Positions 1-10,356 of a DNA stretch of 64,000 nt are shown piece after piece. The DNA is from Shewanella benthica (lineage in GTDB: Bacteria; Pseudomonadota; Gammaproteobacteria; Enterobacterales; Shewanellaceae), in the NCBI GenBank assembly GCA_023284085.1, contig JAKVHY010000004.1:1-64000 (forward strand), given 5' to 3'. How positions within the stretch are numbered: position 1 is the first letter of the stretch; each line of letters begins with the position of its first letter. Under the pieces are notes generated by a model, which was not told the origin of the DNA, searched no databases, and saw only the letters and a list, made by a program, of their open reading frames with translations. A program made the position numbers and the translations under genes.

Positions 1-480
1 AAAAGTAAATTCCACGTCTATGCTTGATCTATTCGCTTCATGGGTGTGCTGGCTATTCCTTATCTAAGAAGATCCTAGGAACTAGAACCTAGGCACTTAA
101 CTCAAAGTAAACTCCAACCTACGTTTGATCTATCCGCTTCCTTGAGTGTGCTGGCTATTCCAAGCTCCACTTTCAAAAGTAAATTCCACGTCTATGCTTG
201 ATCTATTCGCTTCATGGGTGTGCTGGCTATTCCTTATCTAAGAAGATCCTAGGAACTAGAACCTAGGCACTTAACTCAAAGTAAATTCCAACCTACGTTT
301 GATCTATCCGCTTCATGGGTGTACTGGCTATTCCTTATCTAAGAAGATCCTAGGAACTAGAACCTAGGCACTTAACTCAAAGTAAATTCCAACCTACGTT
401 TGATCTATCCGCTTCCTTGAGTGTGCTGGCTATTCCTTTCAAAGAAGAACCTAGGTACTTAATTCAAAGTAAATTCCATA
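1..480. repeat. Tandem repeat array, units about 72-102 bp
   Basis: Five near-complete copies and a sixth partial copy of a unit beginning AAGTAAATTCCA start at about 3, 105, 177, 279, 380 and 467. Each full unit carries TTGATCTATCCGCTTC and GTGCTGGCTATTCC. Copies differ in the spacer: a long one (about 45 bp, containing CCTAGGAACTAGAACCTAGG) or a short one (about 15 bp). A higher-order period of 174 bp (1 to 175, 101 to 275) shows that blocks of two units were duplicated. No open frame runs through it. The array continues past the left edge, so its full extent and left neighbour are unknown. Confidence 0.9.
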
Positions 481-548
481 TCAATTATTGCTCTACGTCT
501 TGAGGCAAACAGTACTTAAATGCGAAGAAGGAACTAGGACGTTAAGAT

Positions 549-580
549 CAAAAAAGCCAGTCAGGAACACCGACTGGCTG
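549..580 (-). terminator. Rho-independent terminator of the Sel1-repeat gene
   Basis: Read on the minus strand, AGCCAGTC pairs with GACTGGCT across an 11-base loop and is followed by a run of T. It sits about 60 bases downstream of the minus-strand stop codon at 640. Confidence 0.75.
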
Positions 581-639
581 AATCAAAACCATCAAGCTAT
601 TACACCTAGGAACTCTAATCTAGCCCCTAGAACCTTGCT

Positions 640-1431
640 TTAATCCATCAAAGGAACGATTTCACGGAAAGGTTTATTCTGCTGATAGCTTTGTAGCCTT
701 TGCTCGAACTCATCGGAGCGATTTACCATTTTAGAGTTTTTAAGCGCATCAATCGCTTTTTGCTGAGTCTCTACTGCAGAGTTATAGTCGCCTGTTTCGG
801 CATAGGCTGCTGCCAAGTTATCTAAATTAGTGGGATCTTGGTGATCTGATGCGACTAGGCTACGAGCAAGTTCTAGCGCTTTGTCTCCATTGCGGTATTC
901 GGCTTCAGGGCAAGTTGCGAGTATCCAGGCGACATTTCCTAAAGAGACTTCATCTCCTACCGAGTTGAAGCGGTCAACGGCTTTACCACAGTTACGCTCG
1001 ACCCCTTCTCCGCCAGCGGCATAGATGAATCCCAGTCTAAATTGAGCCCATTTATTGCCTTGCTCACTCAGCGACAAATACCAACGTTCGGCAGTGATCA
1101 GATCACGCTCGATTATATTACCTTCGAATGAAAGGTCCGCTAATGTTTGTTGCGCCTTAGCATGTCCCTGCTCTGCAGCCGCTGAAATCCACTTTATGCC
1201 TTGCTGCTGATCTTGCATGACGAATCGACCAGACAAGTACATAAGACCGAGTAGAAACTGCGCCTCTTGCTTACCTTGAGTCGCTTTTAGCTGAATATGA
1301 GCCACTTTACTCGCCGCTATGGCAGTTTTGGGCTGAGGAATTGAAAATGCATTCGCGGCACTGCTCGTCACTAATGTAAAAATCAGTGTAAAACTAAGAC
1401 CAGCGCCTAAAAATAACGGATGATATTTCAC
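640..1431 (-). CDS. Secreted Sel1/TPR-repeat protein
   Basis: A 263-residue exported protein of unknown specific role. A signal peptide covers residues 1-28, with a likely cut after ANA. Residues about 50-160 contain Sel1-like repeats (for example AEQGHAKAQ and SEQGNKWAQFRLGFIYAAG), and about 195-232 look like a TPR (NLDNLAAAYAETGDYNSAVE). Such repeats form helical scaffolds for protein-protein contact, so a periplasmic adaptor is the most that can be inferred. The start is GTG at 1431, chosen for the AGGAG seven bases upstream. It is transcribed alone, divergently from crp, and ends in a hairpin terminator. Confidence 0.85.
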   Translation of the reverse strand: MKYHPLFLGAGLSFTLIFTLVTSSAANAFSIPQPKTAIAASKVAHIQLKATQGKQEAQFLLGLMYLSGRFVMQDQQQGIKWISAAAEQGHAKAQQTLADLSFEGNIIERDLITAERWYLSLSEQGNKWAQFRLGFIYAAGGEGVERNCGKAVDRFNSVGDEVSLGNVAWILATCPEAEYRNGDKALELARSLVASDHQDPTNLDNLAAAYAETGDYNSAVETQQKAIDALKNSKMVNRSDEFEQRLQSYQQNKPFREIVPLMD

Positions 1432-1880
1432 TTACAACTCCTATCCAGTGTCACTCGTTTGAACGTGTCTAAAAAACTAAATACTATAACCAACTGAAAA
1501 ATATACTCAAACTATCGACATAAGATAATTCAACAAGAAGGTACAAATCAGTTATTTCCTTGAGTTAGCCAGATTTACTCACTAAAGTCGAGAAAAAGCG
1601 TGTTTAGTCGACTTTATATGACCTTCGTCCTTGGTAATAAATTCAATATCGGGCAGAGTTGTAGCTTTGTCTCTAAATTCAAGCCCTTCACTGCATATTT
1701 ACTTGCAAGTAGTTGACATATATCACTGATGTATCAGAATGAATGAATATTGTAAGTAAGTTGCGAAGATTCATTTATTCTAAAGTTAGATCTTTATCGA
1801 GGTTTTACAGAATAAACTAGCGTAAACTGCTTGTTAATGAAGATTCTTACATTCAAATCAAACAGTCGAGGAACATAGGC
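1432..1880. promoter_or_regulatory. Divergent intergenic region upstream of crp
   Basis: This 449-base AT-rich region separates the minus-strand Sel1 gene from crp and must carry both promoters. A TTGACA at 1713-1718 is a possible -35 for crp, with CAGAAT at 1735-1740 as a weak -10 sixteen bases on. I see no clear palindromic Crp site (TGTGA-N6-TCACA). No coding potential was recognised. Confidence 0.4.
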
Positions 1881-2516
1881 ATGGCTCTTATTGGTAAGCC
1901 AAAACCAGATCCCACTTTGGAATGGTTTTTATCACACTGTCACATTCATAAGTATCCAGCCAAAAGCACTTTGATCCACGCTGGTGAAGAATCAGACACC
2001 CTTTACTATATCGTTAAAGGCTCCGTAGCCGTTTTAATCAAAGATGAAGAAGGTAAAGAGATGATCCTCTCTTACCTCAATCAAGGTGACTTCATCGGCG
2101 AGCTTGGTTTGTTTGAAGATCAAGCCCAGCGTACCGCTTGGGTTCGCGCTAAGCAGCCATGTGAAATCGCTGAGATCTCTTACAAAAAGTTTAGGCAACT
2201 GATTCAGGTTAACCCTGAGATTCTGATGAAGCTTTCTTCACAGATGGCCTTCCGTCTGCACAGCACTAGCCAAAAAGTGGGCGACCTAGCTTTCTTGGAC
2301 GTCGCTGGAAGAATTGCCCAAACTTTACTCCATCTGGCCAAGCAGCCGGATGCCATGACTCATCCCGATGGCATGCAGATCAAGATCACTCGCCAAGAGA
2401 TAGGTCAGATCGTGGGTTGCTCTCGTGAGACTGTGGGTCGAATCTTAAAAATGCTCGAAGAGCAAAGCCTGATCCAGGCTCACGGTAAGACTATCGTAGT
2501 TTACGGTACCCGCTAA
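1881..2516 (+). CDS. crp: cAMP receptor protein Crp
   Basis: Global transcription regulator that binds cAMP and activates or represses catabolic and, in Shewanella, anaerobic respiratory genes. At 211 residues it is essentially the family length (E. coli 210). The N-terminal cyclic-nucleotide domain (about 20-125) holds the phosphate-binding segment [18 protein letters not shown]. The C-terminal helix-turn-helix (about 168-195) has [20 protein letters not shown], the recognition helix typical of Crp. The ATG at 1881 is preceded by GAGGAA. It is transcribed alone and closed by a strong terminator. CpdA, the enzyme that degrades its ligand, is encoded at 46964-47803. Confidence 0.98.
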   Translation: MALIGKPKPDPTLEWFLSHCHIHKYPAKSTLIHAGEESDTLYYIVKGSVAVLIKDEEGKEMILSYLNQGDFIGELGLFEDQAQRTAWVRAKQPCEIAEISYKKFRQLIQVNPEILMKLSSQMAFRLHSTSQKVGDLAFLDVAGRIAQTLLHLAKQPDAMTHPDGMQIKITRQEIGQIVGCSRETVGRILKMLEEQSLIQAHGKTIVVYGTR

Positions 2517-2555
2517 GCTAACGTTAAGTTAGATTTAAGACAGCTTCGATAAAGT

Positions 2556-2585
2556 GGTCTGAGATAATCTCAGGCCATTTTTTTT
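2556..2585 (+). terminator. Terminator of crp
   Basis: A nine-pair stem GGTCTGAGA/TCTCAGGCC (one G-T pair) with loop TAA is followed by a T run. It lies 40 bases after the crp stop, and the RBS of the next gene begins immediately after it. Confidence 0.9.
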
Positions 2586-2597
2586 GGAGAAATATTA

Positions 2598-2936
2598 ATG
2601 ATAAGGGCACTGTTCATCATCCTGTTCGCTCTTGCGACTTATACGCCTGTATTCGCCCATGGCTCGCCCCTTATCGAACTTGAACATTACCAGGCAAAAC
2701 ATTTAGTCAGTGCAGGTAAGATCCTGTCATTGGATGTTACCCTCTCCAAGATCAATTACTTCTGCTACGGTAAACTCATCGATGCCCATCTCTATCAAGA
2801 GCAAGGAAAATGGCGTTATGATTTGCAAATTAAAGCCCAACGTGGCCAAATTATAGATCTGAGTCTGGATGCAAGCACTGGACAACTCAATCCTCATCAA
2901 TCATTGCCATCTGGCTGTAGCGCTTTTGAAGACTAG
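2598..2936 (+). CDS. Secreted PepSY-domain protein
   Basis: Small exported protein of 112 residues. The signal peptide is about residues 1-20 (cut after VFA). The rest is a single PepSY-like fold: helix, then strands with KWRYDLQIKAQRGQIIDLSLDASTG, the usual end of PepSY. Two cysteines (C57 and C107) might form a disulfide. PepSY modules are often inhibitory or ligand-binding periplasmic domains. It lies 31 bases upstream of a response regulator and histidine kinase, so it is plausibly the periplasmic partner of that sensor; this is inference from gene order. GGAGA precedes the ATG. Confidence 0.8.
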   Translation: MIRALFIILFALATYTPVFAHGSPLIELEHYQAKHLVSAGKILSLDVTLSKINYFCYGKLIDAHLYQEQGKWRYDLQIKAQRGQIIDLSLDASTGQLNPHQSLPSGCSAFED

Positions 2937-2967
2937 CACTACACCATTAGCGAAGTGACAGGTTAAT

Positions 2968-3642
2968 ATGAAACTACTGCTCGTTGAAGATAATGCACTA
3001 CTCGTAGAAGAACTTGAAAAACAACTGAAACTCGCCGGATACGTCACCGACGTGACAGATAAAGCAGCTGAAGCGGATTATCTCTTAAAAGAAACCAATT
3101 ACGATTGCGTAATACTAGACATTGGTCTGCCCGACGGTAATGGCCTGGAACTACTGGAACGCTGGCGTAATCAAGGGATCATGACCCCTGTTATCATGCT
3201 CACGGCTCGCAGCCAATGGCATGAGAAGGTCGAAGGCTTTAACGCTGGAGCCGATGACTACCTGGGGAAACCTTTTCATACTCAAGAATTACTCGCACGG
3301 ATACATGCTCTCATTCAACGTGCTCATGGAAAAGCGAGCTTACCCACAAAAGAATTAAGCTTTTCCGGCGTCGTTCTCGATGAAAATCAACAATCAGTTA
3401 CAGTCGAAGGTAAGAGTTTTGAGCTGACCGCGATGGAGTTTAGGTTACTAAAAATCTTCTTGATGTCACCTAAAAAGCTTCTGTCTAAATCTCAGCTTAC
3501 CGATAAACTCTATCAATTCGATGACGAGAAAGAGAGTAATGTTGTCGAAGTCTATGTTACTCATCTGCGTAAGAAACTGGGTAAAACCGCTATTGAGACT
3601 CGTCGTGGACAAGGTTATATCTTCCACGGCATAAGAGAATGA
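2968..3642 (+). CDS. OmpR/PhoP-family response regulator
   Basis: DNA-binding response regulator of 224 residues. The receiver domain (1-115) shows the acidic pair E7-D8, phospho-acceptor D51 (VILDIGLPDG), T79 and K101. The C-terminal winged helix (about 125-222) has FELTAMEFRLL, VVEVYVTHLRKKLG and ETRRGQGYIF, typical of the OmpR/PhoB class. It overlaps the kinase gene by four bases (ATGA), so the two are translationally coupled. The arrangement PepSY / regulator / kinase resembles PhoPQ/QseBC/CarRS-like systems; which stimulus is sensed cannot be told from the sequence. Confidence 0.93.
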   Translation: MKLLLVEDNALLVEELEKQLKLAGYVTDVTDKAAEADYLLKETNYDCVILDIGLPDGNGLELLERWRNQGIMTPVIMLTARSQWHEKVEGFNAGADDYLGKPFHTQELLARIHALIQRAHGKASLPTKELSFSGVVLDENQQSVTVEGKSFELTAMEFRLLKIFLMSPKKLLSKSQLTDKLYQFDDEKESNVVEVYVTHLRKKLGKTAIETRRGQGYIFHGIRE

Positions 3643-4967
3643 TGTCGATCCGCACTAAACTCAGCCTCTGGTTAACGGGTTTAGTCATCATTTCGACAGC
3701 CATCGGCATAGTCTTCTTCGAGACTATGCTAAGGCAAGCATTTCACGACTCGATCATTGCCAGACTACAGGAAGATTTAGAACAAGTTCTAATGGCTACT
3801 CAGCTTAATAATAACGAACTAACCATAGATCAGAGCCAACTTTCAGGGTTTTATAAGCCAGTATTTTCCGGACGTTATTACCAGCTAAATCTGCCGGAAC
3901 AAGAGATCCGCTCCCGTTCTTTATGGGATCAAAAACTCGATATTAGGTTGTTAGAGAAAGGTGAAAGCCGGGTATGGCAATCTAAGGGGCCACAAAACCA
4001 TGATATTCAGCTGTTGTCACTGGGATTAAGCTCAGATTCACTGAATGTCGATGCGACCCTGACTGTCGCCCAAGACCTGAGCATAGGCCGTAAAATATTC
4101 ACCCAAATATATGGCACTAAGCTGGGGGTTAACTTAGCCATGTTACTAACCATGATAGCCGGTATTTTTCTGGTACTCAGGCAGTCTTTCAAACCGATCA
4201 ACCAGATCCAGCAAGTCTTGTCTAAACTCAGAGAGGGTGAGATCACCTCATTAGAGGTCAAGAATATCCCCCCCGAACTGCAAGCTCTGGCTGCTACATA
4301 TAATGAGCTACTCGAATACTCCAGCAAACAGATCGAACGCAGTCGCAACAACATAGGCAATTTAAGTCATGGTCTTAAAACCCCATTAGCCGTGATGCAA
4401 CAACAGGTAGAGGCCCTGGGACTGAAAGACCCGGATACGGCAATAGCACTACAGAATCAGCTCGATCTGGTTCATAAGATGATTGAACGTAAGCTAGCTG
4501 CGGCCAGGATCACCGGAGATATGTTGCCCGCAGCCCAGATGCAACTCCCTAAAGATCTTGAAGATTTATGTAACACACTAAGCAAAGTCCACTTTAATAA
4601 ACGTCTGCTCTGCAATATCGATATTCCTGAGCACATCACTCGATTACCTCTGCACAGGGAAGATGGCATGGAGCTGATTGGCAATCTGCTCGATAACGCT
4701 CATAAGTGGGCCAATGAACGAGTAGATATCCGCGCTAAGCTAGAAGAAGAGACTATTATTCTGATTATCGAGGATGATGGGCCTGGCGTCGCCAGTGAAG
4801 AGCTTAAGCTACTCACGAATCGTGGCAGACGATTAGACGAAGCGACCATGGGACATGGCCTTGGACTCTCCATAGTGAAAGACATCGCCGAGCAATATGA
4901 GATTAAGCTAACGTTCGCCCGTAGCGACTTAGGCGGATTAAAAATTTGCTTACGCTTTAAAGCATAA
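3639..4967 (+). CDS. Membrane sensor histidine kinase
   Basis: Partner kinase of the preceding regulator, 442 residues. Transmembrane segments at about 9-29 and 163-181 bracket a periplasmic sensor of about 130 residues without an obvious named domain. A HAMP-like linker follows, then the dimerisation/phospho-acceptor box NLSHGLKTPL with H244. The ATP-binding domain has an N box (IGNLLDNAHKWA, N353), G1 DDGPGV (379-384) and G2 GHGLGL (405-410), so all catalytic motifs are present. The first of two adjacent ATG codons overlaps the regulator stop. The operon ends in a strong terminator. Confidence 0.93.
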   Translation: MMSIRTKLSLWLTGLVIISTAIGIVFFETMLRQAFHDSIIARLQEDLEQVLMATQLNNNELTIDQSQLSGFYKPVFSGRYYQLNLPEQEIRSRSLWDQKLDIRLLEKGESRVWQSKGPQNHDIQLLSLGLSSDSLNVDATLTVAQDLSIGRKIFTQIYGTKLGVNLAMLLTMIAGIFLVLRQSFKPINQIQQVLSKLREGEITSLEVKNIPPELQALAATYNELLEYSSKQIERSRNNIGNLSHGLKTPLAVMQQQVEALGLKDPDTAIALQNQLDLVHKMIERKLAAARITGDMLPAAQMQLPKDLEDLCNTLSKVHFNKRLLCNIDIPEHITRLPLHREDGMELIGNLLDNAHKWANERVDIRAKLEEETIILIIEDDGPGVASEELKLLTNRGRRLDEATMGHGLGLSIVKDIAEQYEIKLTFARSDLGGLKICLRFKA

Positions 4968-5004
4968 TCTGCCAATTTGTCTCAACACGGGACAGATTCA
5001 AATA

Positions 5005-5037
5005 TAAAAAAAGCCGGAACTCAGTTCCGGCTTTTTC
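5005..5037. terminator. Bidirectional terminator between kinase and DUF1338 genes
   Basis: Perfect nine-pair stem AGCCGGAAC/GTTCCGGCT with loop TCA, flanked by A7 on the left and T5 on the right. It can serve both convergent genes. Confidence 0.9.
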
Positions 5038-5082
5038 GCGACTACACTTGCCTGAATATCTGCCTAGTTAACAAAACATCGG

Positions 5083-5880
5083 CTAGTTTGCGTTGGTACT
5101 CTCAAAAATCTTATCCGCAGAAGCAGCCACAAAGCCTGTATAAAGACTTCCATCTGCTTTAGGGTAACGCAGTGCAAATTCATAAAAACAGCTTGGAATC
5201 TCTTTCTCGGCGTCTGTAAAGCTAACTGAAATACGGTCAGCCATAGTCGAAGATTGCTCCAATAGTACCTCGGCTGAGCCTTTCACTTCACCGCCGGCTG
5301 AATTTAACACAAAGTCCCCCTTCTTAAGGGTCTCATTCACATCTAGGATGTTGGTGTATCCAGGCAAGTGGTTGATCGATATTGTGAAATGATTGGCCCT
5401 ATAACCAAAAGCAGCCACCCAGGCAGCATACTCACTCTCGGCAAGCAACGCCTCATAGGTCTTGGAGTCTAGCTGCCAGTGACGTCCTGAATAGAGGAAG
5501 TCATCTGCCTTAGTCGCTGCCACATCAATCTGCTCAACCAGACCTTTAATGGTATTTTGTAGTTCAGGGCTAAATTCTTCAACTAATAATTCAGAGATAA
5601 ACACCTTAGGCTGCGTCGCATCCGGATGTTCAAAATGTTTAGCTTTCAGATTCTTAGCCTCGAAATGATAATCACCCGAGTCGACATAACCCAGAGACTC
5701 GAAGTGAGCCGCCAATACCTTTAAGTTCACCTTCTCAATATTAAAGGTACGTAGGGCAATATGATCGTTGATGATGGTTTCACCTCTAGAAAGCAGTTGA
5801 CGAACGGGCTCTGCCGAAGGCGTCATCTCAATATAGTCATTCCAAAGGTTTTCAAATAGCTTGTTAATATCTGTGTGCAT
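5083..5880 (-). CDS. DUF1338 / HglS-like 2-oxoadipate dioxygenase-decarboxylase family protein
   Basis: Member of the DUF1338 family, 265 residues from the chosen start. Characterised relatives (HglS of Pseudomonas, YdcJ group) are Fe(II) enzymes that turn 2-oxoadipate into 2-hydroxyglutarate in lysine breakdown. Candidate metal ligands are the His in DHIALRTF (residue 40), the His pair in NHFTISINH (164 and 171) and the Glu in FYEFALRYP (234). It is shorter than HglS and its substrate is untested. The ATG at 5880 is preferred over an upstream GTG at 5946 because AAGGAAG lies seven bases before it. It sits next to astD with a terminator between, which suggests a link to amino-acid catabolism. 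Confidence 0.8.
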   Translation of the reverse strand: MHTDINKLFENLWNDYIEMTPSAEPVRQLLSRGETIINDHIALRTFNIEKVNLKVLAAHFESLGYVDSGDYHFEAKNLKAKHFEHPDATQPKVFISELLVEEFSPELQNTIKGLVEQIDVAATKADDFLYSGRHWQLDSKTYEALLAESEYAAWVAAFGYRANHFTISINHLPGYTNILDVNETLKKGDFVLNSAGGEVKGSAEVLLEQSSTMADRISVSFTDAEKEIPSCFYEFALRYPKADGSLYTGFVAASADKIFESTNAN

Positions 5881-5999
5881 CAATTTCTTCCTTAACGGCA
5901 TCGTGTCTCCAAGCTTCAGGCTTTGCCCCGGTCTTGTTCTTATCACGATATAAGTACAGCGAGAGAGTAGCGCTCTGGCCTTTCAAACATTTCTGTACA

Positions 6000-6033
6000 T
6001 AAAAAAGGGAAACACTTTCAAGGTGTTTCCCTT
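6000..6033 (-). terminator. Terminator of astD
   Basis: Stem AAGGGAAACAC with GTGTTTCCCTT, followed on the minus strand by a six-base T run, 15 bases downstream of the astD stop. Confidence 0.85.
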
Positions 6034-6048
6034 CGTTTCATTATAAAC

Positions 6049-7509
6049 TTAGAGACTCAAGCCTGGACTCAAGTTAGCAGGTAGGCTGACAACATCGGCC
6101 TCCACCGAGGAAACGGGGTAAGAACAGTAGTCGGCCGCATAAAATGCGCTCGCTCTATGGTTACCCGAAGCGCCAACACCGCCGAATGGTGCGGCACCGG
6201 AAGCACCTGTTATCTGCTTGTTCCAGTTAACGATACCGGCACGAATACGTGCTAAGAAATAGTCATAATCCTCACGGCTATCGGCAAGAATACCCGCAGA
6301 CAAACCATAACGAGTGCTGTTGGCTAACTTGATAGCTTCATCGAAATCGCTGTAACGGATCACTTGAAGTAGCGGGCCGAAATACTCTTCATCCGGAAGC
6401 TCGATAACATCAGTAACATCGATCAACCCCGGAGAGACTAAACCTGTACCCGCTTCTAGATGAGTAAGCTCCACGAGAGACTCACCACCTAAGTTAACTA
6501 AGTTACGTTGCGCTTCCACCATGCCTTTAGCCGCAATTTCTGAGATCATAGATCCCATGAATGGCTGTGGCTGCGCGTTCCAGGCACCGACTTTAATCTG
6601 CTTAACTGCACTAGCGAGCTGCTCGAGTAAGACATCACCTTGTGCGCCTTTCTCTACATAGAGACGACGCGCACAGGTACAACGTTGACCCGATGAGATA
6701 TAGGCAGACTGAATGATGTCGTGTACTGCTGCTTTGGTATTTTCAACACCTTTAATGATAAGCGGATTATTCCCCCCCATCTCCAGCGCTAAAATCTTGC
6801 CAGGTTCACCGGCATATTGCTGGTGTAAGATATGACCCGTACGAGAACTACCGGTAAAGAACAAACCATCGATCTGAGGGTGAGCCGCAAGCGCCTTACC
6901 AGTTTCGATTTCGCCTTGTACCAAGTTAATCACGCCAGCAGGAAGTCCGGCTTTCTCCCATAACTTAAGCATAAGCTCGGCTACTTTGGGAGTGAGTTCA
7001 GATGGCTTAAAGATCACAGTATTACCCGCGAGTAGCGCAGGAACAATATGACCGTTTGGCAAATGGCCAGGGAAATTATATGGACCAAATACCGCGACCA
7101 CACCATGAGGCTTATGGCGAAGTACCGCGCGTCCTGCCGGAATATCACTCTCAGTATAACCGGTACGCTTGTTGTAAGCGGCGACTGAAAGCCCGATCTT
7201 ACCTATCATTGCACCGGCTTCGGTAGCAGTTTCCCACTGAGGCTTGCCAGTCTCCTGAGCGATAACCTCGGCGATTTCGGCTTTGTGCTCTTCAAGTTGA
7301 GTGCGATAAGCCTCCACTATGGCAAGACGGGCATCGAAACCTAACATGAACCAATCGAACTGAGCATCACGGGCCGCATCGACGGCGGAATTCACTTGCT
7401 CTGGAGTCGCAGTCTTACTGCTCCAGATAACTTCATTGTTTGCTGGGTTTTTAGATGTCACGTCGTGACCAAGGCCTGCAACCCATTGGCCTTTAATAAA
7501 TTGAGTCAT
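6049..7509 (-). CDS. astD: N-succinylglutamate 5-semialdehyde dehydrogenase
   Basis: Fourth step of the arginine succinyltransferase pathway: NAD-dependent oxidation of succinylglutamate semialdehyde to succinylglutamate, in the cytoplasm. The 486 residues fit the family (E. coli 492). Aldehyde dehydrogenase motifs are intact: catalytic E243 in [11 protein letters not shown], nucleophile C277 in [10 protein letters not shown], and the NAD-fold FFTGSSRTG. The gene begins nine bases after the astA stop, so the two are one operon. astC lies upstream; astB and astE are not in the window. Confidence 0.96.
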   Translation of the reverse strand: MTQFIKGQWVAGLGHDVTSKNPANNEVIWSSKTATPEQVNSAVDAARDAQFDWFMLGFDARLAIVEAYRTQLEEHKAEIAEVIAQETGKPQWETATEAGAMIGKIGLSVAAYNKRTGYTESDIPAGRAVLRHKPHGVVAVFGPYNFPGHLPNGHIVPALLAGNTVIFKPSELTPKVAELMLKLWEKAGLPAGVINLVQGEIETGKALAAHPQIDGLFFTGSSRTGHILHQQYAGEPGKILALEMGGNNPLIIKGVENTKAAVHDIIQSAYISSGQRCTCARRLYVEKGAQGDVLLEQLASAVKQIKVGAWNAQPQPFMGSMISEIAAKGMVEAQRNLVNLGGESLVELTHLEAGTGLVSPGLIDVTDVIELPDEEYFGPLLQVIRYSDFDEAIKLANSTRYGLSAGILADSREDYDYFLARIRAGIVNWNKQITGASGAAPFGGVGASGNHRASAFYAADYCSYPVSSVEADVVSLPANLSPGLSL

Positions 7510-7518
7510 TATTTCTTC

Positions 7519-8538
7519 CTACATAGCCAACACACGGATCTGCTCACCCTCTGACAGCAATAATCCTGCTGCAAGTTCTGGTGACACAGTGACCACATCA
7601 CTATCTTCTGTGAGCAGAAGTTTAGCCGAGGTGGCGCGGTAATTCGCTAATTGAGTATTTGATATGATAAAACTGAAATCAGATTCTGGAGCATCACCAA
7701 TCGTGATCGTCAGTAAGCGGCTTTCTCTTACCGAACGAATATCAGACAAGTTGCACTCGACCGTGGGTCCGCCGTCAAAAATATCGACATAACCGCGACA
7801 TCTAAAACCTTCAGCCTGAAGCAGATTTAGCGCCGGACGGGTGTTGGCATGCACCTCACCGATCACTTTCTGCGCTTCTTCGGGCAGCAAGCACACATAC
7901 ACGGCATTTTTAGGCATCATCTCGGCCATAAAGGCTTTTTGCCCGAGTCCCGAAAGGTAATCGGCCTCGACAAAATCTATGCCTAAGAAGTGCTTTTGCA
8001 ACCAGTCATAGAAGGGAGAATTCCCCGCTTCATCACTTTCTCCGCGCATCTCGGCGATAACAGTATCGCCGAAGCGCTCTGCGTGCTGCGCTAAGAATAA
8101 GAAGCGACTACGGGATAACATTCTACCGTTGTTATTTTTGCGGTAGGTATCACGCAGGAACAAGGTACATAGCTCGGCAGCACCGGTATAGTCGTGGCAT
8201 AAGGTTAAAGTTTCCACCTCGTTTCTCACGTCGATCTGCTCGGAGTGATACACCTCAGTGCCTAAACGATAGTGGTAAAAAGCATCTTCCATGCCAACAG
8301 CAGCCTCGAGACCACAAGTGCCGACGACTTCGCCAGACTCAGTATCTTCGAGTACCATCAGGTAACCTTCATCGAAAGGTTTATCGACCTGCTTTTGAAA
8401 CGAAGCCTCTACACGAGCAATCTTGCTCCTGAGTAGATCTTCGTTAACAGGCAAGGAAGTAAAACCATGACCGGATTCTTCGGCTATTTGATAAAGCGCT
8501 TCATAGTCGCTAGATCGGATAGGACGTATGATTAACAT
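7519..8538 (-). CDS. astA: Arginine N-succinyltransferase
   Basis: Second-listed, first-acting enzyme of the AST route: transfers succinyl from succinyl-CoA to the alpha-amino group of arginine. 339 residues, the length of single-chain AstA. The N-terminus (MLIIRPIRSSDYEALYQIA) is the GNAT-like start of the family, and LSRSRFLFLAQHAERFG and GGPTVECNLSDIRSV are conserved AstA segments. It lies just upstream of astD. A terminator hairpin separates it from astC, so astA-astD may have its own promoter in 8539-8640 or depend on read-through. Confidence 0.95.
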   Translation of the reverse strand: MLIIRPIRSSDYEALYQIAEESGHGFTSLPVNEDLLRSKIARVEASFQKQVDKPFDEGYLMVLEDTESGEVVGTCGLEAAVGMEDAFYHYRLGTEVYHSEQIDVRNEVETLTLCHDYTGAAELCTLFLRDTYRKNNNGRMLSRSRFLFLAQHAERFGDTVIAEMRGESDEAGNSPFYDWLQKHFLGIDFVEADYLSGLGQKAFMAEMMPKNAVYVCLLPEEAQKVIGEVHANTRPALNLLQAEGFRCRGYVDIFDGGPTVECNLSDIRSVRESRLLTITIGDAPESDFSFIISNTQLANYRATSAKLLLTEDSDVVTVSPELAAGLLLSEGEQIRVLAM

Positions 8539-8644
8539 CTCTGTTTCTCCTCACTCTTGCTCGTCGCTCAACCGCTTACTTATCTTTAGCATGAGTATCT
8601 ATTAAGACAAGCAGCTAATGGCTAAGGTTCAAGTATTGCCAATG

Positions 8645-8675
8645 ACAAAAAAGCGAGAGATAAATATCTCTCGCT
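8645..8675 (-). terminator. Terminator between astC and astA
   Basis: An 11-pair stem AGCGAGAGATA/TATCTCTCGCT with loop AA, followed on the minus strand by T6. It lies 11 bases after the astC stop and ahead of astA-astD, so it could lower downstream expression relative to astC. Confidence 0.85.
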
Positions 8676-8686
8676 CATTCAGTCAA

Positions 8687-10356
<1,670 letters not shown>

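Noticed and set aside
1..480. CRISPR array
   Set aside because: Repeats are too long, spacers are themselves repeated, and no cas genes are visible.
4977..5162. 61-codon plus-strand frame after the kinase gene
   Set aside because: It runs through the terminator hairpin and the end of the DUF1338 gene; no RBS.
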